Assembly (NCBI RefSeq): GCF_001280125.1
Contig: NZ_LGEG01000069.1
Span: forward strand, 1 to 57,038
Reading direction: 5' to 3'
Source: Streptomyces sp. NRRL F-6492
GTDB taxonomy: Bacteria > Actinomycetota > Actinomycetes > Streptomycetales > Streptomycetaceae
Length of the DNA stretch: 57,038 nt
The notes beneath the pieces are model-generated. The model saw only the letters and a program-made list of their open reading frames with translations. It did no database searches and was not told where the DNA came from. The position numbers and the translations under genes are program-made. Each line of letters opens with the position of its first letter. The first letter of the stretch is position 1. Shown in pieces: positions 41,278 through 48,670 of this stretch.

Positions 41278-41598
41278 TTGACCGCGCCCAATCAGGACCC
41301 CACCCCGTGGGAGCTGCTGCGTGCCATGCAGCAGATGCGTGACGACCTGCGCGCCGATTTCGCGTCGTTCGCCGCCCGGCTGGCCGAGATGGTCACGCAG
41401 AACGAGTACGCCGCCGATCAGCGGACGGCCAACGTGCGACTCCAGGCGATCGAGGACGACCTGGCCGAGGTGAAGCGGGCCCAGGAGCGGGAGGCGACCG
41501 AGGCCCGCACCAACCGCCGACTGGCGATCTCCGCGATCGTCGCGCCGATCATCGTCGGACTCGTCACCTCCTGGCTGCTCGCGAAGTTCGTGGGATAG
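41278..41598 (+). CDS. Coiled-coil protein with C-terminal membrane helix
   Basis: 106 residues from TTG 41278 with GAGGAGCGGGAG upstream. Residues 15-80 are a coiled coil; 82-103 is one membrane segment (AISAIVAPIIVGLVTSWLL). This layout matches small lysis-cassette proteins of actinophages, holin-like or holin modulators, and it precedes the endolysin. Confidence 0.65.
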   Translation: MTAPNQDPTPWELLRAMQQMRDDLRADFASFAARLAEMVTQNEYAADQRTANVRLQAIEDDLAEVKRAQEREATEARTNRRLAISAIVAPIIVGLVTSWLLAKFVG

Positions 41599-41649
41599 CC
41601 GTACACGCACCACCCAGAGCCAGGCGCGGGGGAGAAGCAGGACGCGCTC

Positions 41650-42564
41650 ATGGCAGTACCGCTCAACGCCGACCGTGCGCTGGCCACCGTCAGGGCCGCC
41701 GGACTGGCGATCAAGGAGGTCCGCAGTTGGCGGACCCACAACCGCAACCACATCGGCCCGTGGGGGCCGGTGCACGGGGTGGTCATCCACCACACCGGCG
41801 AGTACAGCACCGAGGCGGGGATGGTCAGCCTGTGCTACGCCGGGCACTCCACCCTGCCGGGCCCGCTGTGCCACTCGGTGATCGACAAGGCGGGTACCGT
41901 CCACCTTGTCGGCTGGGGCCGTACGAACCATGCCGGGCGCGGCGACCGGGACGTGCTCCAGGCCGTGATCGGCGAGAAGGCGCTGCCGACGGACGACGAG
42001 GCCGACGCCGACGGCAACACCCACTTCTACGGCGCTGAGCTGATCAACCGCGGTGACGGCCGCGACCCGTGGCCCGAGGAGCAGATCGACGCCGCCGCGC
42101 GGTGGGCGGCGGCCCTGTGCGCCGCGCACGGGTGGAGCGAGAGGTCGGTGATCGGCCACCTCGAATGGCAGCCGGGGAAGCCGGACCCGAGAGGGTTCTC
42201 GATGGACAGCTTCCGGGCCCGGGTCGCCCGCATCCTCAAGGACGAGCACGACGGGCCCGCCCCTTCCCATCCCGCGCCCGGCCCGAAGCCGACCCCGTAC
42301 GCGCCGCCGCCGTTCCCCGCCGGCCTGGCGCCGGGCAAGGACCGGCCCTCGGCGAAGCCGCTGCAGAAGGCGCTGCGGGCGGCCGGCTTCCTCACCATCA
42401 CGGACGGGGAGCTCGCGGACGCGTACGGGCCGCGCACTCAGGCCGGTGTCGCGAAGTTCCACGACGCGCACCGCCAGTTCAAGGCCGAGGGCGTGACCAG
42501 GGACCCGGCGATCGGCCCGAAGGGGTGGGCGTACCTGTTCACCCTCGCGTACGGGAAGAGGTGA
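41650..42564 (+). CDS. Endolysin: N-acetylmuramoyl-L-alanine amidase with peptidoglycan-binding domain
   Basis: 304 residues. Amidase_2 domain (about 20-190): VVIHHTGEYS (zinc His), GPLCHSVIDKAGTVHLVGWG and IGHLEWQPGKPDPRGF, with the last His and Asp as ligand/catalytic residues. A Pro-rich linker (200-230) is followed by a helical peptidoglycan-binding-like domain (LQKALRAAGF near 239, YGPRTQAGVAKFHDAH). No signal peptide, so release needs a holin. It cuts cell-wall peptide from muramic acid. Confidence 0.92.
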   Translation: MAVPLNADRALATVRAAGLAIKEVRSWRTHNRNHIGPWGPVHGVVIHHTGEYSTEAGMVSLCYAGHSTLPGPLCHSVIDKAGTVHLVGWGRTNHAGRGDRDVLQAVIGEKALPTDDEADADGNTHFYGAELINRGDGRDPWPEEQIDAAARWAAALCAAHGWSERSVIGHLEWQPGKPDPRGFSMDSFRARVARILKDEHDGPAPSHPAPGPKPTPYAPPPFPAGLAPGKDRPSAKPLQKALRAAGFLTITDGELADAYGPRTQAGVAKFHDAHRQFKAEGVTRDPAIGPKGWAYLFTLAYGKR

Positions 42565-42568
42565 TCCG

Positions 42569-42799
42569 GTGGCGCTGACACCGGAGGAGATCGAGAGGCG
42601 GTTCGGGTACCACCCGGCCGACACCCCGGAGCGGGTCGCCGCGCACGAAGAGGTGAGGGCGGCGTGCCGCGACCTCGCCCTCCTCTTCGACGGACGGCTG
42701 CCTAAGGGCCGGGAGAAGGCGCTCGCGCTGACGCTGTGCGAGCAGGCCATGTTCTGGGCGAACGCCGCTGTCGCCCGCGAGTCCAGGGAGAAGAGCTGA
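42569..42799 (+). CDS. Small protein resembling the Acb2/Tad1 hairpin family (candidate anti-CBASS/anti-Thoeris)
   Basis: 76 residues from GTG 42569. The pattern RFGYHPADTP, a His/Glu-Val-Arg helix (HEEVRAACRDLA), LPKGREKALALTL and EQAMFWANAAVARE closely matches the small phage proteins with an Acb2/Tad1-type helical hairpin, which sequester cyclic-nucleotide signals. The invariant-looking WANAA-AR end is present. It sits in the lysis cassette between endolysin and holin. Function is inferred from pattern only. Confidence 0.65.
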   Translation: MALTPEEIERRFGYHPADTPERVAAHEEVRAACRDLALLFDGRLPKGREKALALTLCEQAMFWANAAVARESREKS

Positions 42800-43038
42800 T
42801 GCTGTACGCCTACCTGCTGTCCGTGGCGCGGACGGTCGCGCCGCTCGTCGCCGGGTGGCTGATCACCCAGGCTCTGCGCCTGGGCGTCGAGATCGAGTCG
42901 GACGCGATCGAGACGCTGGTGACCGCCGGGTTCGTCGTCGGCTACTACGCGCTGTTCCGGTTCGCGGAGCTGAGGCTGTCGCGGCGCTTCGGCTGGCTGC
43001 TGGGCTGGGCGCGCCCGCCGGAGTACCCGGCGGCGTAG
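42799..43038 (+). CDS. Holin-like membrane protein
   Basis: 79 residues, ATG overlapping the previous stop by one base. Two membrane helices, about 4-26 (LLSVARTVAPLVAGWLI) and 38-56 (VTAGFVVGYYALFRFA), and a basic end. It follows endolysin, as do holins in Streptomyces phages. It would permeabilise the membrane at lysis. Confidence 0.75.
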   Translation: MLYAYLLSVARTVAPLVAGWLITQALRLGVEIESDAIETLVTAGFVVGYYALFRFAELRLSRRFGWLLGWARPPEYPAA

Positions 43039-43052
43039 CCCCGGAGAGGGAA

Positions 43053-43080
43053 GAGGCCCCCACCTTGCGGTGGGGGCCTC
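43053..43080 (+). terminator. Terminator of the late operon
   Basis: A perfect 12-base stem (43053-43064 with 43069-43080) with loop TTGC, 14 bases after the holin stop. Confidence 0.85.
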
Positions 43081-43137
43081 GACCTCTTGGAGGCCGCCAG
43101 AGTAGCACCGGTACGGCGTAGAGGATCACCCCACGCC

Positions 43138-43157
43138 TGGTTAGTATCTATAGGCAT
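43138..43157 (-). promoter_or_regulatory. Recurrent 20-bp motif, copy E (reverse orientation)
   Basis: Reading on the minus strand gives ATGCCTATAGATACTAACCA. It is the only reversed copy and the least exact. It lies 26 bases before the HTH gene start, with no minus-strand gene to serve, so an operator role is as likely as a promoter. Confidence 0.5.
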
Positions 43158-43182
43158 AGGGTGTGCCGGTGGAGAGCGGGGC

Positions 43183-43755
43183 GTGGTGACGGTGGAGAAG
43201 CCGCTGTTGGTGGGGTCGCAGGAGTTCGCGGCCCTGTACGGGGTGCGGGGGCCGCAGGTGTCCCAGTGGATCGGGCGCGGGACGCTCACCTACGAGCAGG
43301 CCCGGATCGTGTCGGGGTCGCCGTACTGGCCGCTCGCGTTCGCGCGGAGCTTCGGGGAGTCGACGCCTCGCCGGCGGGAGGTGAGCGAAGAGGTGCTGGA
43401 GCGCCTGGTGGCGGAGCAGATGCCGGCCCGGTGGGTGGAGGACGTGGCCCAGTTCCCGCCGCTCGTGGGTCAGCAGGAGGGCGCGATGCTGTTCGGCCTG
43501 GCCCACGCGGAGGTCCTGACGCAGCAGGCTCGGCCGGGCAAGCCGGCCGAGCCGGACTGGATGCTGTCGGGGTCGCCGCTGTGGCTCCTGGACACGCTGC
43601 TGCGGGCGGCGCCCGCGCTGCAGGCGCAGGCGCGGACGCTCGCGTGGGAGGTGGACCCGAGCGTCGAGGCGGCGTTGAGGGACGGGTCGTACGACGGCCC
43701 GGGGGCGGTGATCAAGAAGCGTGGCCCGGCCGCGACGAAGGGGCGGGCGGGGTGA
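43183..43755 (+). CDS. Helix-turn-helix DNA-binding protein
   Basis: 190 residues from GTG 43183 (GGAGAGCGGGG upstream). There are two similar HTH-like segments: GSQEFAALYGVRGPQVSQW (about 9-27) and VGQQEGAMLFGLAHAEVLTQQA (about 88-109), each followed by SGSPYWPLAFA or SGSPLWLLDTL, so the protein appears to be an internal duplication with two DNA-reading units. That fits binding of a direct or inverted site such as motif copy E beside it. Regulator of early/late switching possible. Confidence 0.65.
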   Translation: MVTVEKPLLVGSQEFAALYGVRGPQVSQWIGRGTLTYEQARIVSGSPYWPLAFARSFGESTPRRREVSEEVLERLVAEQMPARWVEDVAQFPPLVGQQEGAMLFGLAHAEVLTQQARPGKPAEPDWMLSGSPLWLLDTLLRAAPALQAQARTLAWEVDPSVEAALRDGSYDGPGAVIKKRGPAATKGRAG

Positions 43756-43777
43756 AGCCCCTTCCCAATCCGGCTAA

Positions 43778-43797
43778 TTGCATATAAAATCTAATTA
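43778..43797 (+). promoter_or_regulatory. Recurrent 20-bp motif, copy B
   Basis: TTGCATATAAAATCTAATTA, an AT-rich island 22 bases after the HTH stop. The next gene starts 145 bases on. Best interpreted as a phage promoter. Confidence 0.6.
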
Positions 43798-43919
43798 TCT
43801 CGTCCTCCCGGATATCGGGCGCGCGAGGGAGTCTCGGGATCGCCCCGTAGCCCTTGAGCTGCGGGGCGGTCGGCATTCTCAGGGAAGAAGGGCGTTGATC
43901 AACCCGCTAGCATCCGTAA

Positions 43920-43937
43920 AGATAGGCCGCAACACTC
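43920..43937 (+). promoter_or_regulatory. Conserved 18-bp element AGATAGKCCGCAACACTC, copy 1
   Basis: 17 of 18 bases match the element at 47812-47829. Both lie between a 20-bp motif and the next start codon. It might be a second promoter element, leader signal or operator. Confidence 0.55.
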
Positions 43938-43941
43938 CAAT

Positions 43942-44313
43942 GTGGCACTACTTGACGGGGGCGCCGTGCGGGCTCATCAACAGGAACTTCCTGGGCTGGA
44001 GATCAAGGAGATCCGCCTGCCGGAGCCGCTGGCTGGCGCCACGATCCAGGAGCGATTCGAGGCATTCCATGAGCTGAACCCCTGGGTTCTGGACGAGTTG
44101 GAAGCCATGACCGCTCGCTGCGTGGGCCAGCACTGGCCCCGCGTCGGCATCGCGATGCTCTTCGAGCTCCTGCGCTGGCGCTACGGCGAAGCCACCCGAG
44201 GCGACGAGTTCCGCCTGAACAACAACTTCCGCTCGCGATACGTCCGCCTCCTCCTGGAGCGACATCCCGAGTGGACTCGCCTGTTCAGCACCCGCGCTCT
44301 GCGCACGGACTGA
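43942..44313 (+). CDS. Conserved phage protein, 123 aa
   Basis: GTG start. It shows a pattern common in phage proteins: RFEAFHELNPWVLDELEAM (about 37-55), VGIAMLFELLRWRYGEAT and LNNNFRSRYVRLLLERHPEW then FSTRALR. Such proteins lie at the head of early operons in many actinophages; function unknown. No Shine-Dalgarno is obvious, and the transcript may be nearly leaderless. Confidence 0.65.
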   Translation: MALLDGGAVRAHQQELPGLEIKEIRLPEPLAGATIQERFEAFHELNPWVLDELEAMTARCVGQHWPRVGIAMLFELLRWRYGEATRGDEFRLNNNFRSRYVRLLLERHPEWTRLFSTRALRTD

Positions 44314-44338
44314 ACCGACCTTGGGAGCACACGCAGTC

Positions 44339-45496
44339 ATGCCACCGAAGCTCAAGACGAGGAAGCCGACCGGGATCGTGCCCTGGCCGCTCATCCTCAT
44401 CGAGGGAGAGGAGGGGAGCGGCAAGTCCTACAGCGCCGCCGAGTTCTCCGCCTCCACCCTCATCGGCCAGACCTACTGGGTCGACCTCGCCGAAGGGTCC
44501 GCCGACGAGTACGCCGCGATCGGCGGGGCCCGGTACGAGATCATCGACCACGACGGCACGTTCCGCGACATCCTGGAGCAGATCGAAGCCGTTCACGCCG
44601 AGGCCCGCCGCGCGGCCCTCGCCGAAGAGCCGCCCGTCGTTCTGGTCATCGACTCCGCCTCCGCCCTGTGGCGGATGCTGACGAACTGGACCCAGGAGCG
44701 CGCCCGCCGCACGAAGAAGAACCGGGCCGTCCTCGAACAGGACCCGGACGCCGCAGTCGACATCACGATGAACCTCTGGAACGACGCCGTCGACCGCTGG
44801 CAGCGCGTCATCCACCTGCTGCAGACGTTCTCCGGGATCGTCGTGTGCCTCGCGCGCGGCAAGCAGGTCTCCGTCGTCGATGACAACGGCAACCCGGTCG
44901 GCAACCTCAAGGAGTGGAAGGTCCAGGGTCACAAGGACCTGCCGTTCGACTCCTCGGTATGGGTCCGCCTCAAGCGCGACCAGGACCCGCAGGTCATCAA
45001 GGCCCGCTCGCTGCGGCTGCGCGTCGAGAAGCGCCGCCCGATGCGACTGTCGGACTTCACCATCGAGCACCTCGTCTTCAACCTCATGGGCTGCTCGGTC
45101 AGCTCCCAGCCCCGGCAGATGCCCGCCCTGGCTGGCGACCGGGTGAGTGCCTGGCTGGACGACCACGACTTCGAGGACTTCGAGGACCCCGAGGACATCG
45201 CCGAGCTGGGCGCCCTGTGGCGGAAGGCCGCCGCCCCCGAGGAGGGGTTGGAGCGCCGGGAGGTCCTGTCGATCCGCGCGGAGATCGAGGCGAAGGTCGA
45301 GCGGCTCAAGAACCCGCCCACGGAGATGGGAGAGCCCCGCACGGCCACCGACGGCGACAAGCTGCGCGAGGCCGCCGCCCGCGAGGCCGAGACCGGCGAC
45401 GCCCCGGGCCGGCCCGAGTCGCAGGAGCCGGAGCCGGCCGCCACTCCGCGTCGGCGTTCCCGCGCCAGCCGTACGACCACGGCGACACGCCGCTGA
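44339..45496 (+). CDS. Sak4-like RecA-type ATPase (recombination)
   Basis: 385 residues from ATG 44339 (GGGAG upstream; TTG 44321 is inside the binding site). Walker A is GEEGSGKS (23-30), Walker B VLVIDSASAL (101-110). A RecA-core like phage Sak4 annealing/recombinase proteins is followed by a Glu/Arg-rich disordered tail (300-385). It is adjacent to the exonuclease, a standard phage recombination pair. It would promote single-strand annealing during replication. Confidence 0.8.
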   Translation: MPPKLKTRKPTGIVPWPLILIEGEEGSGKSYSAAEFSASTLIGQTYWVDLAEGSADEYAAIGGARYEIIDHDGTFRDILEQIEAVHAEARRAALAEEPPVVLVIDSASALWRMLTNWTQERARRTKKNRAVLEQDPDAAVDITMNLWNDAVDRWQRVIHLLQTFSGIVVCLARGKQVSVVDDNGNPVGNLKEWKVQGHKDLPFDSSVWVRLKRDQDPQVIKARSLRLRVEKRRPMRLSDFTIEHLVFNLMGCSVSSQPRQMPALAGDRVSAWLDDHDFEDFEDPEDIAELGALWRKAAAPEEGLERREVLSIRAEIEAKVERLKNPPTEMGEPRTATDGDKLREAAAREAETGDAPGRPESQEPEPAATPRRRSRASRTTTATRR

Positions 45497-45500
45497 TGAC

Positions 45501-45544
45501 CGGCCGCGGGGCGGGATGACCCACGCGAGGCCCCGCCCCGCGGC
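45501..45544 (+). terminator. GC-rich hairpin
   Basis: A 14-base stem (45501-45514 with 45531-45544), 16-base loop, between recombinase and exonuclease genes. No U-run. Confidence 0.45.
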
Positions 45545-45550
45545 CTCCCC

Positions 45551-45561
45551 ACCTCTTGGAG
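45551..45561 (+). promoter_or_regulatory. Extended SD motif ACCTCTTGGAG, copy 1
   Basis: An exact 11-base element found five times in the window (45551, 47845, 50242, 53003 and an orphan at 43082). It places GGAG 9 bases before ATG 45571. CTC-TTG-GAG can form a tiny hairpin. Confidence 0.75.
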
Positions 45562-45570
45562 ACCTGAACC

Positions 45571-46704
45571 ATGTCCGCTCTTCCCCTCGAACCGCCGTCG
45601 ATCTGGACGGCCGCCCACGAGGTCAGTGACCGAAGCGACCGGTCGCAGCAGAGAGAACTCGGCGCGTCCGACACTGTGTGCCAGCGGCGCGCGGCGTACA
45701 TCCTCGCCGGCGCCGAGCCCACCGACCACCACGAGAAGCGTGCCGCCCTGCTCGGCATCTACCTCCACGAAGGACTGCTGGAGTCCGCCCGCACCGAGTA
45801 CGGCTGGCTGGTCGAGCGCAGCGTCCGCGACGCGACGATCCTCGGTCACGTCGACGCCGTCCAGCTCGATGAGGCCACGGCCGCGCGCCTGCCCCGCCGG
45901 ATGCGCCCCAAGGTCCCGGCGCCCGGCGAGGGGGTGATCGTGGAGGACGTCAAGACGAAGTCCACGTACCTCTGGGACAAGGTCCTGCGGTACGGCCCGA
46001 CGGAGGCCGAGCTGCGTCAGGCGTACCTGTACGCCGGCGTGCTCGCCAGCGTCGGGTTCGAGGATGTCCCCGGACAGCGGTACCTGGCCCGCCTCGGCCC
46101 GCTGAACGTCGTCGCCATCCGCTTCCGCTTCATCAACCGGGACAACGGCGACGAGCACATACACGAGATCGCCTTCGACCCGGTGAGCGCGACGTTCGCC
46201 CGCTGGTGGGTGGAGAACGTCCGCGACCTGCCCAGCCCGGAGCAGGCGCGCCGCGACTTCGACGGGCCCGGCCTGGACGCGATCTGCGACAACTGCGCGT
46301 TCATGACCGCGTGCTGGGGCGTCCCGGCTCCCGGCCGGACGGCGCAGTCCGCCCTCGTCCGCACGGACGCCGACCGGGAGCAGGCCCTGGCGGAATACGT
46401 GAAGGGCCACGAGCTGGAGTCGGCGGGGAAGAAGGCGAAGAAGTTCGCCCGCGCCAAGCTCGACGGCGCCCCGGAGGGGATCTACGGCAGCAACGAGCTG
46501 CTGTGGTCCGGCGGCAACCCGACCACCGAGCCCGACGTCGAGGCGATGGTCGACCTCTACGAGACGGAGGGGCTGGAGGTGCCGATGGTGCCCGACGAGA
46601 AGCGGATGGTCTCCGTGCTCAAGGACGCCGGCCTCCCGATTCCCGAGCGCAAGACCGGCCGGACCACGGCCGTGAGCATCAACGTGAAGCCCGTCCGGAG
46701 CTGA
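45571..46704 (+). CDS. Cas4/RecB-like PD-(D/E)XK exonuclease
   Basis: 377 residues. Nuclease motifs: H66, GHVDAV (D95), VEDVKTK (D126 and K128) and QAYLYA (Q150). Four Cys suited to a 4Fe-4S cluster: C37 near the N-terminus and CDNC plus ACWG near residues 234-244, as in Cas4 and AddB-type nucleases. The last 120 residues are extra and charged. It would resect DNA for the Sak4-like partner. Confidence 0.85.
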   Translation: MSALPLEPPSIWTAAHEVSDRSDRSQQRELGASDTVCQRRAAYILAGAEPTDHHEKRAALLGIYLHEGLLESARTEYGWLVERSVRDATILGHVDAVQLDEATAARLPRRMRPKVPAPGEGVIVEDVKTKSTYLWDKVLRYGPTEAELRQAYLYAGVLASVGFEDVPGQRYLARLGPLNVVAIRFRFINRDNGDEHIHEIAFDPVSATFARWWVENVRDLPSPEQARRDFDGPGLDAICDNCAFMTACWGVPAPGRTAQSALVRTDADREQALAEYVKGHELESAGKKAKKFARAKLDGAPEGIYGSNELLWSGGNPTTEPDVEAMVDLYETEGLEVPMVPDEKRMVSVLKDAGLPIPERKTGRTTAVSINVKPVRS

Positions 46705-46715
46705 TCGTCCGCCTG

Positions 46716-46746
46716 CGCCGCCCGCCCGCGCGCCGGGCGGGCGGCG
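46716..46746 (+). terminator. GC-rich hairpin after exonuclease gene
   Basis: A 13-base perfect stem (46716-46728 with 46734-46746), 5-base loop. Confidence 0.55.
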
Positions 46747-46771
46747 CCCGCATCTGGAGGGGGAGTCCTCT

Positions 46772-47686
46772 TTGTCCATCCACCTCATGATCGTGGCGGC
46801 GTACCTGCCGCCCGACGTGGTCAACCAGGGCCAGAAGCTGGCGCTGATGAAGATCTGCGACTCGGCCGACGACGAGACGCGCCTTGCCCGGCCGGGGATG
46901 CGCCGTCTGCGGGCGTGGGTCGGTGTGTCCAAGTCCCGGTGCACGACGATCGTGACCGAACTCGTCGCCATGGGCTTGGTCGAGCGCGTCACCGTCGGAC
47001 GGATCGGCCGGGCCGCTGTGTACCGGGTGTTCCCGATGGGGGTGCCTTCGATCCCCAGCAACGAGGAGCTGGACGCCCGGCACCACGAGGCGGACAAGGC
47101 ACCGAAGAACGAGAACAAGGCGCGGAGAGGGCTGCAGCGTGCGCGGCCGTCGAAGCCGGCGATGACCTACCGCGACGTCGAGGTGCGGAAGGAGTCTCGC
47201 GCGGCGCCCGAGCAGAGTGAGCGGGGTGAGGAGGAACGACCGCAGGAGACCGAGGAGCACGGGCAGGAGGATCAGCCGCCGAAAGGTGCCGACGGGGAAG
47301 GGTTGCACGCGTGGAACCCTCCTGGCGGCGAGGGCAGGGTTCCACCGGTGGAACCCCTTCCTTCCTTTCTCCTTCCTCTCTCCTGCAGTACCCCCCTCCC
47401 CCTACGGACGATGCCGTACCGGAAGCTCCGGACTCCTCGGCGAAGGGCTGCGCCCGCCACCGGGTACTGGCGGGCAACTGCCGCGCCTGTGGCACGAGCC
47501 CGAGAGCAGTGCGCGCGGCCGAGGAGCGGGCCAAGGTCGAGACGGACCGGCAGACCGAACGCGCGAAGTTCGAGGCTCTGCAGGCGGAGAAAGAGGAGAA
47601 CCTGCGGATCGTGCGAGAGCGGCCCGACCGGCTGGCGGCAGCACGGAGGCAGGCGCGCGAGGAGGCCCGGAAGGGTCGGAATCTGA
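46772..47686 (+). CDS. Winged-helix/replication-type DNA-binding protein (5' part of a probable frameshifted gene)
   Basis: It starts at TTG 46772 with a strong GGAGGGGGAG. The first 90 residues form a winged helix: a conserved PGMRRLRAWVGVSKSRCTTI (about 42-61) and VERVTVGRIGRAAVYRV. A charged linker follows. After about residue 165 this frame becomes Arg/Pro-rich nonsense, whereas the frame one base back (47311-47721) encodes a sensible Cys-motif and coiled-coil end. The true product probably shifts by -1 between 47230 and about 47440. The N-terminus resembles phage and actinobacterial replication or helicase-loading HTH proteins. Confidence 0.65.
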   Translation: MSIHLMIVAAYLPPDVVNQGQKLALMKICDSADDETRLARPGMRRLRAWVGVSKSRCTTIVTELVAMGLVERVTVGRIGRAAVYRVFPMGVPSIPSNEELDARHHEADKAPKNENKARRGLQRARPSKPAMTYRDVEVRKESRAAPEQSERGEEERPQETEEHGQEDQPPKGADGEGLHAWNPPGGEGRVPPVEPLPSFLLPLSCSTPLPLRTMPYRKLRTPRRRAAPATGYWRATAAPVARAREQCARPRSGPRSRRTGRPNARSSRLCRRRKRRTCGSCESGPTGWRQHGGRRARRPGRVGI

Positions 47687-47721
47687 CGCGCGAGAGAGGG
47701 CTCGGGAAACCGAAACCATGA
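47311..47721 (+). CDS. C-terminal part of the replication-type protein (after frameshift) or overlapping gene
   Basis: 136 codons from GTG 47311. A Pro/Ser-rich linker is followed by CARHRVLAGNCRACGTSPRA (about 46-65), a Cys-His motif found at the end of HTH proteins in Streptomyces mobile elements, and a basic coiled coil. There is no ribosome-binding site for the GTG, which favours joining to the upstream frame by a -1 shift or an indel in the sequence. Confidence 0.55.
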   Translation: MEPSWRRGQGSTGGTPSFLSPSSLLQYPPPPTDDAVPEAPDSSAKGCARHRVLAGNCRACGTSPRAVRAAEERAKVETDRQTERAKFEALQAEKEENLRIVRERPDRLAAARRQAREEARKGRNLTRERGLGKPKP

Positions 47722-47747
47722 TCGGCTCCTCTGGCTTCTGAACCTGA

Positions 47748-47767
47748 CTGCATATAAAATCTAACTA
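47748..47767 (+). promoter_or_regulatory. Recurrent 20-bp motif, copy C
   Basis: CTGCATATAAAATCTAACTA, 26 bases after the previous stop and 93 before ATG 47860. Same layout as copy B, with the AGATAG element downstream. Confidence 0.65.
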
Positions 47768-47811
47768 ACACCCCCCCTTCTGGACCTCCTTCGGTGTGCG
47801 CGCCGGAGTTC

Positions 47812-47829
47812 AGATAGTCCGCAACACTC
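47812..47829 (+). promoter_or_regulatory. Conserved 18-bp element, copy 2
   Basis: AGATAGTCCGCAACACTC, differing at one position from 43920-43937. It lies 31 bases before the start codon at 47860. Confidence 0.55.
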
Positions 47830-47844
47830 GATCGGTTTACCTAC

Positions 47845-47855
47845 ACCTCTTGGAG
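47845..47855 (+). promoter_or_regulatory. Extended SD motif, copy 2
   Basis: ACCTCTTGGAG ends 4 bases before ATG 47860 and supports that start over GTG 47857. Confidence 0.7.
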
Positions 47856-47859
47856 AGTG

Positions 47860-48618
47860 ATGTACGTGTTCAAGCCCCTGCCCTTCCCCAACCACCACCG
47901 AGTCAACGACCCCTTGTGGCAGCGCCTGTGGGTCACCTACAGCGACGTGATCACCATGCTGCGCTCCGACGGCATCCCCACCGACGTGGAGATGTGCGGC
48001 GGCGAGTTCAGCATCACCGCCGAACTGCCCAACGGCTGCGAACTCGCGATCCAGGCTTCCGACGAGAACGGCGTGGAGGCCCTGCCGCTCGACCGCGCCG
48101 AACTCGGCGCCTGGCACGTCATGCACCTGTGCTCCAAGGGCGCTGACCGCCACCTCGTCTACGACTCGGCCCGGGGTGACCAGGCGGCGAACGGCACCGA
48201 CGTCCTGGCGCTGATGGCCGTCGTCCTCCCCCACGCCAAGGCCGAGCAGGACGCCGCCCACCAGCACCTTGCCGCCGGCCTCGACCGCGCGAAGACCGAG
48301 GCCCCGGAGAAGGCCGACGGCCCCGAGCTGCCCGCCAACGTCATGGCCCTGCTCACCGAGCACGGCATCGAGGCCGAGGCCGGAGTCGACACCGGCACCT
48401 ACCGGATCGCCTTCGACCTGCCCGACGACACGTACCTGCTCTGCTACCCCCTCGACATCGACGCGGACGGCGTCCCGACGGCCTGGGAGGTCACCCGCCA
48501 GCACCACCACCAGCCCGGCCACATGCAGAACGTCGTCCCGGTCGACGGGGAGCCCTGCCTGTTCGACACCGTCCGCTCCCACCTCGCCTCGGCGCTCTCC
48601 AACGCCTCTCGCCGCTGA
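47860..48618 (+). CDS. Hypothetical protein with duplicated domain, 252 aa
   Basis: ATG 47860. Two halves look alike: the first has SDGIPTDVEMCGGEFSITAELPNGCELAI (in two parts, about 35-66) and the second has TEHGIEAEAGVDTGTYRIAFDLPDDTYLLC (about 163-192), both ending in a domain of similar strands, joined by an Ala/Glu helix. This suggests an internal duplication of a small alpha-beta unit. Unknown function; it opens a promoter-C unit together with the DNA methyltransferase. Confidence 0.6.
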   Translation: MYVFKPLPFPNHHRVNDPLWQRLWVTYSDVITMLRSDGIPTDVEMCGGEFSITAELPNGCELAIQASDENGVEALPLDRAELGAWHVMHLCSKGADRHLVYDSARGDQAANGTDVLALMAVVLPHAKAEQDAAHQHLAAGLDRAKTEAPEKADGPELPANVMALLTEHGIEAEAGVDTGTYRIAFDLPDDTYLLCYPLDIDADGVPTAWEVTRQHHHQPGHMQNVVPVDGEPCLFDTVRSHLASALSNASRR

Positions 48619-48626
48619 CCCGCCCC

Positions 48627-48652
48627 GGCCCGCCCCGGCCCCGGGGCGGGCC
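48627..48652 (+). terminator. GC-rich hairpin
   Basis: A 12-base stem (48627-48638 with 48641-48652), 2-base loop, just before the methyltransferase gene. Confidence 0.45.
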
Positions 48653-48670
48653 CGCCCGAAAGGCTCACCG

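Noticed and set aside
43082..43092. Fifth ACCTCTTGGAG copy as the ribosome-binding site of a gene
   Set aside because: No start codon lies within a usable distance; the nearest supported start is 43183 with its own binding site.
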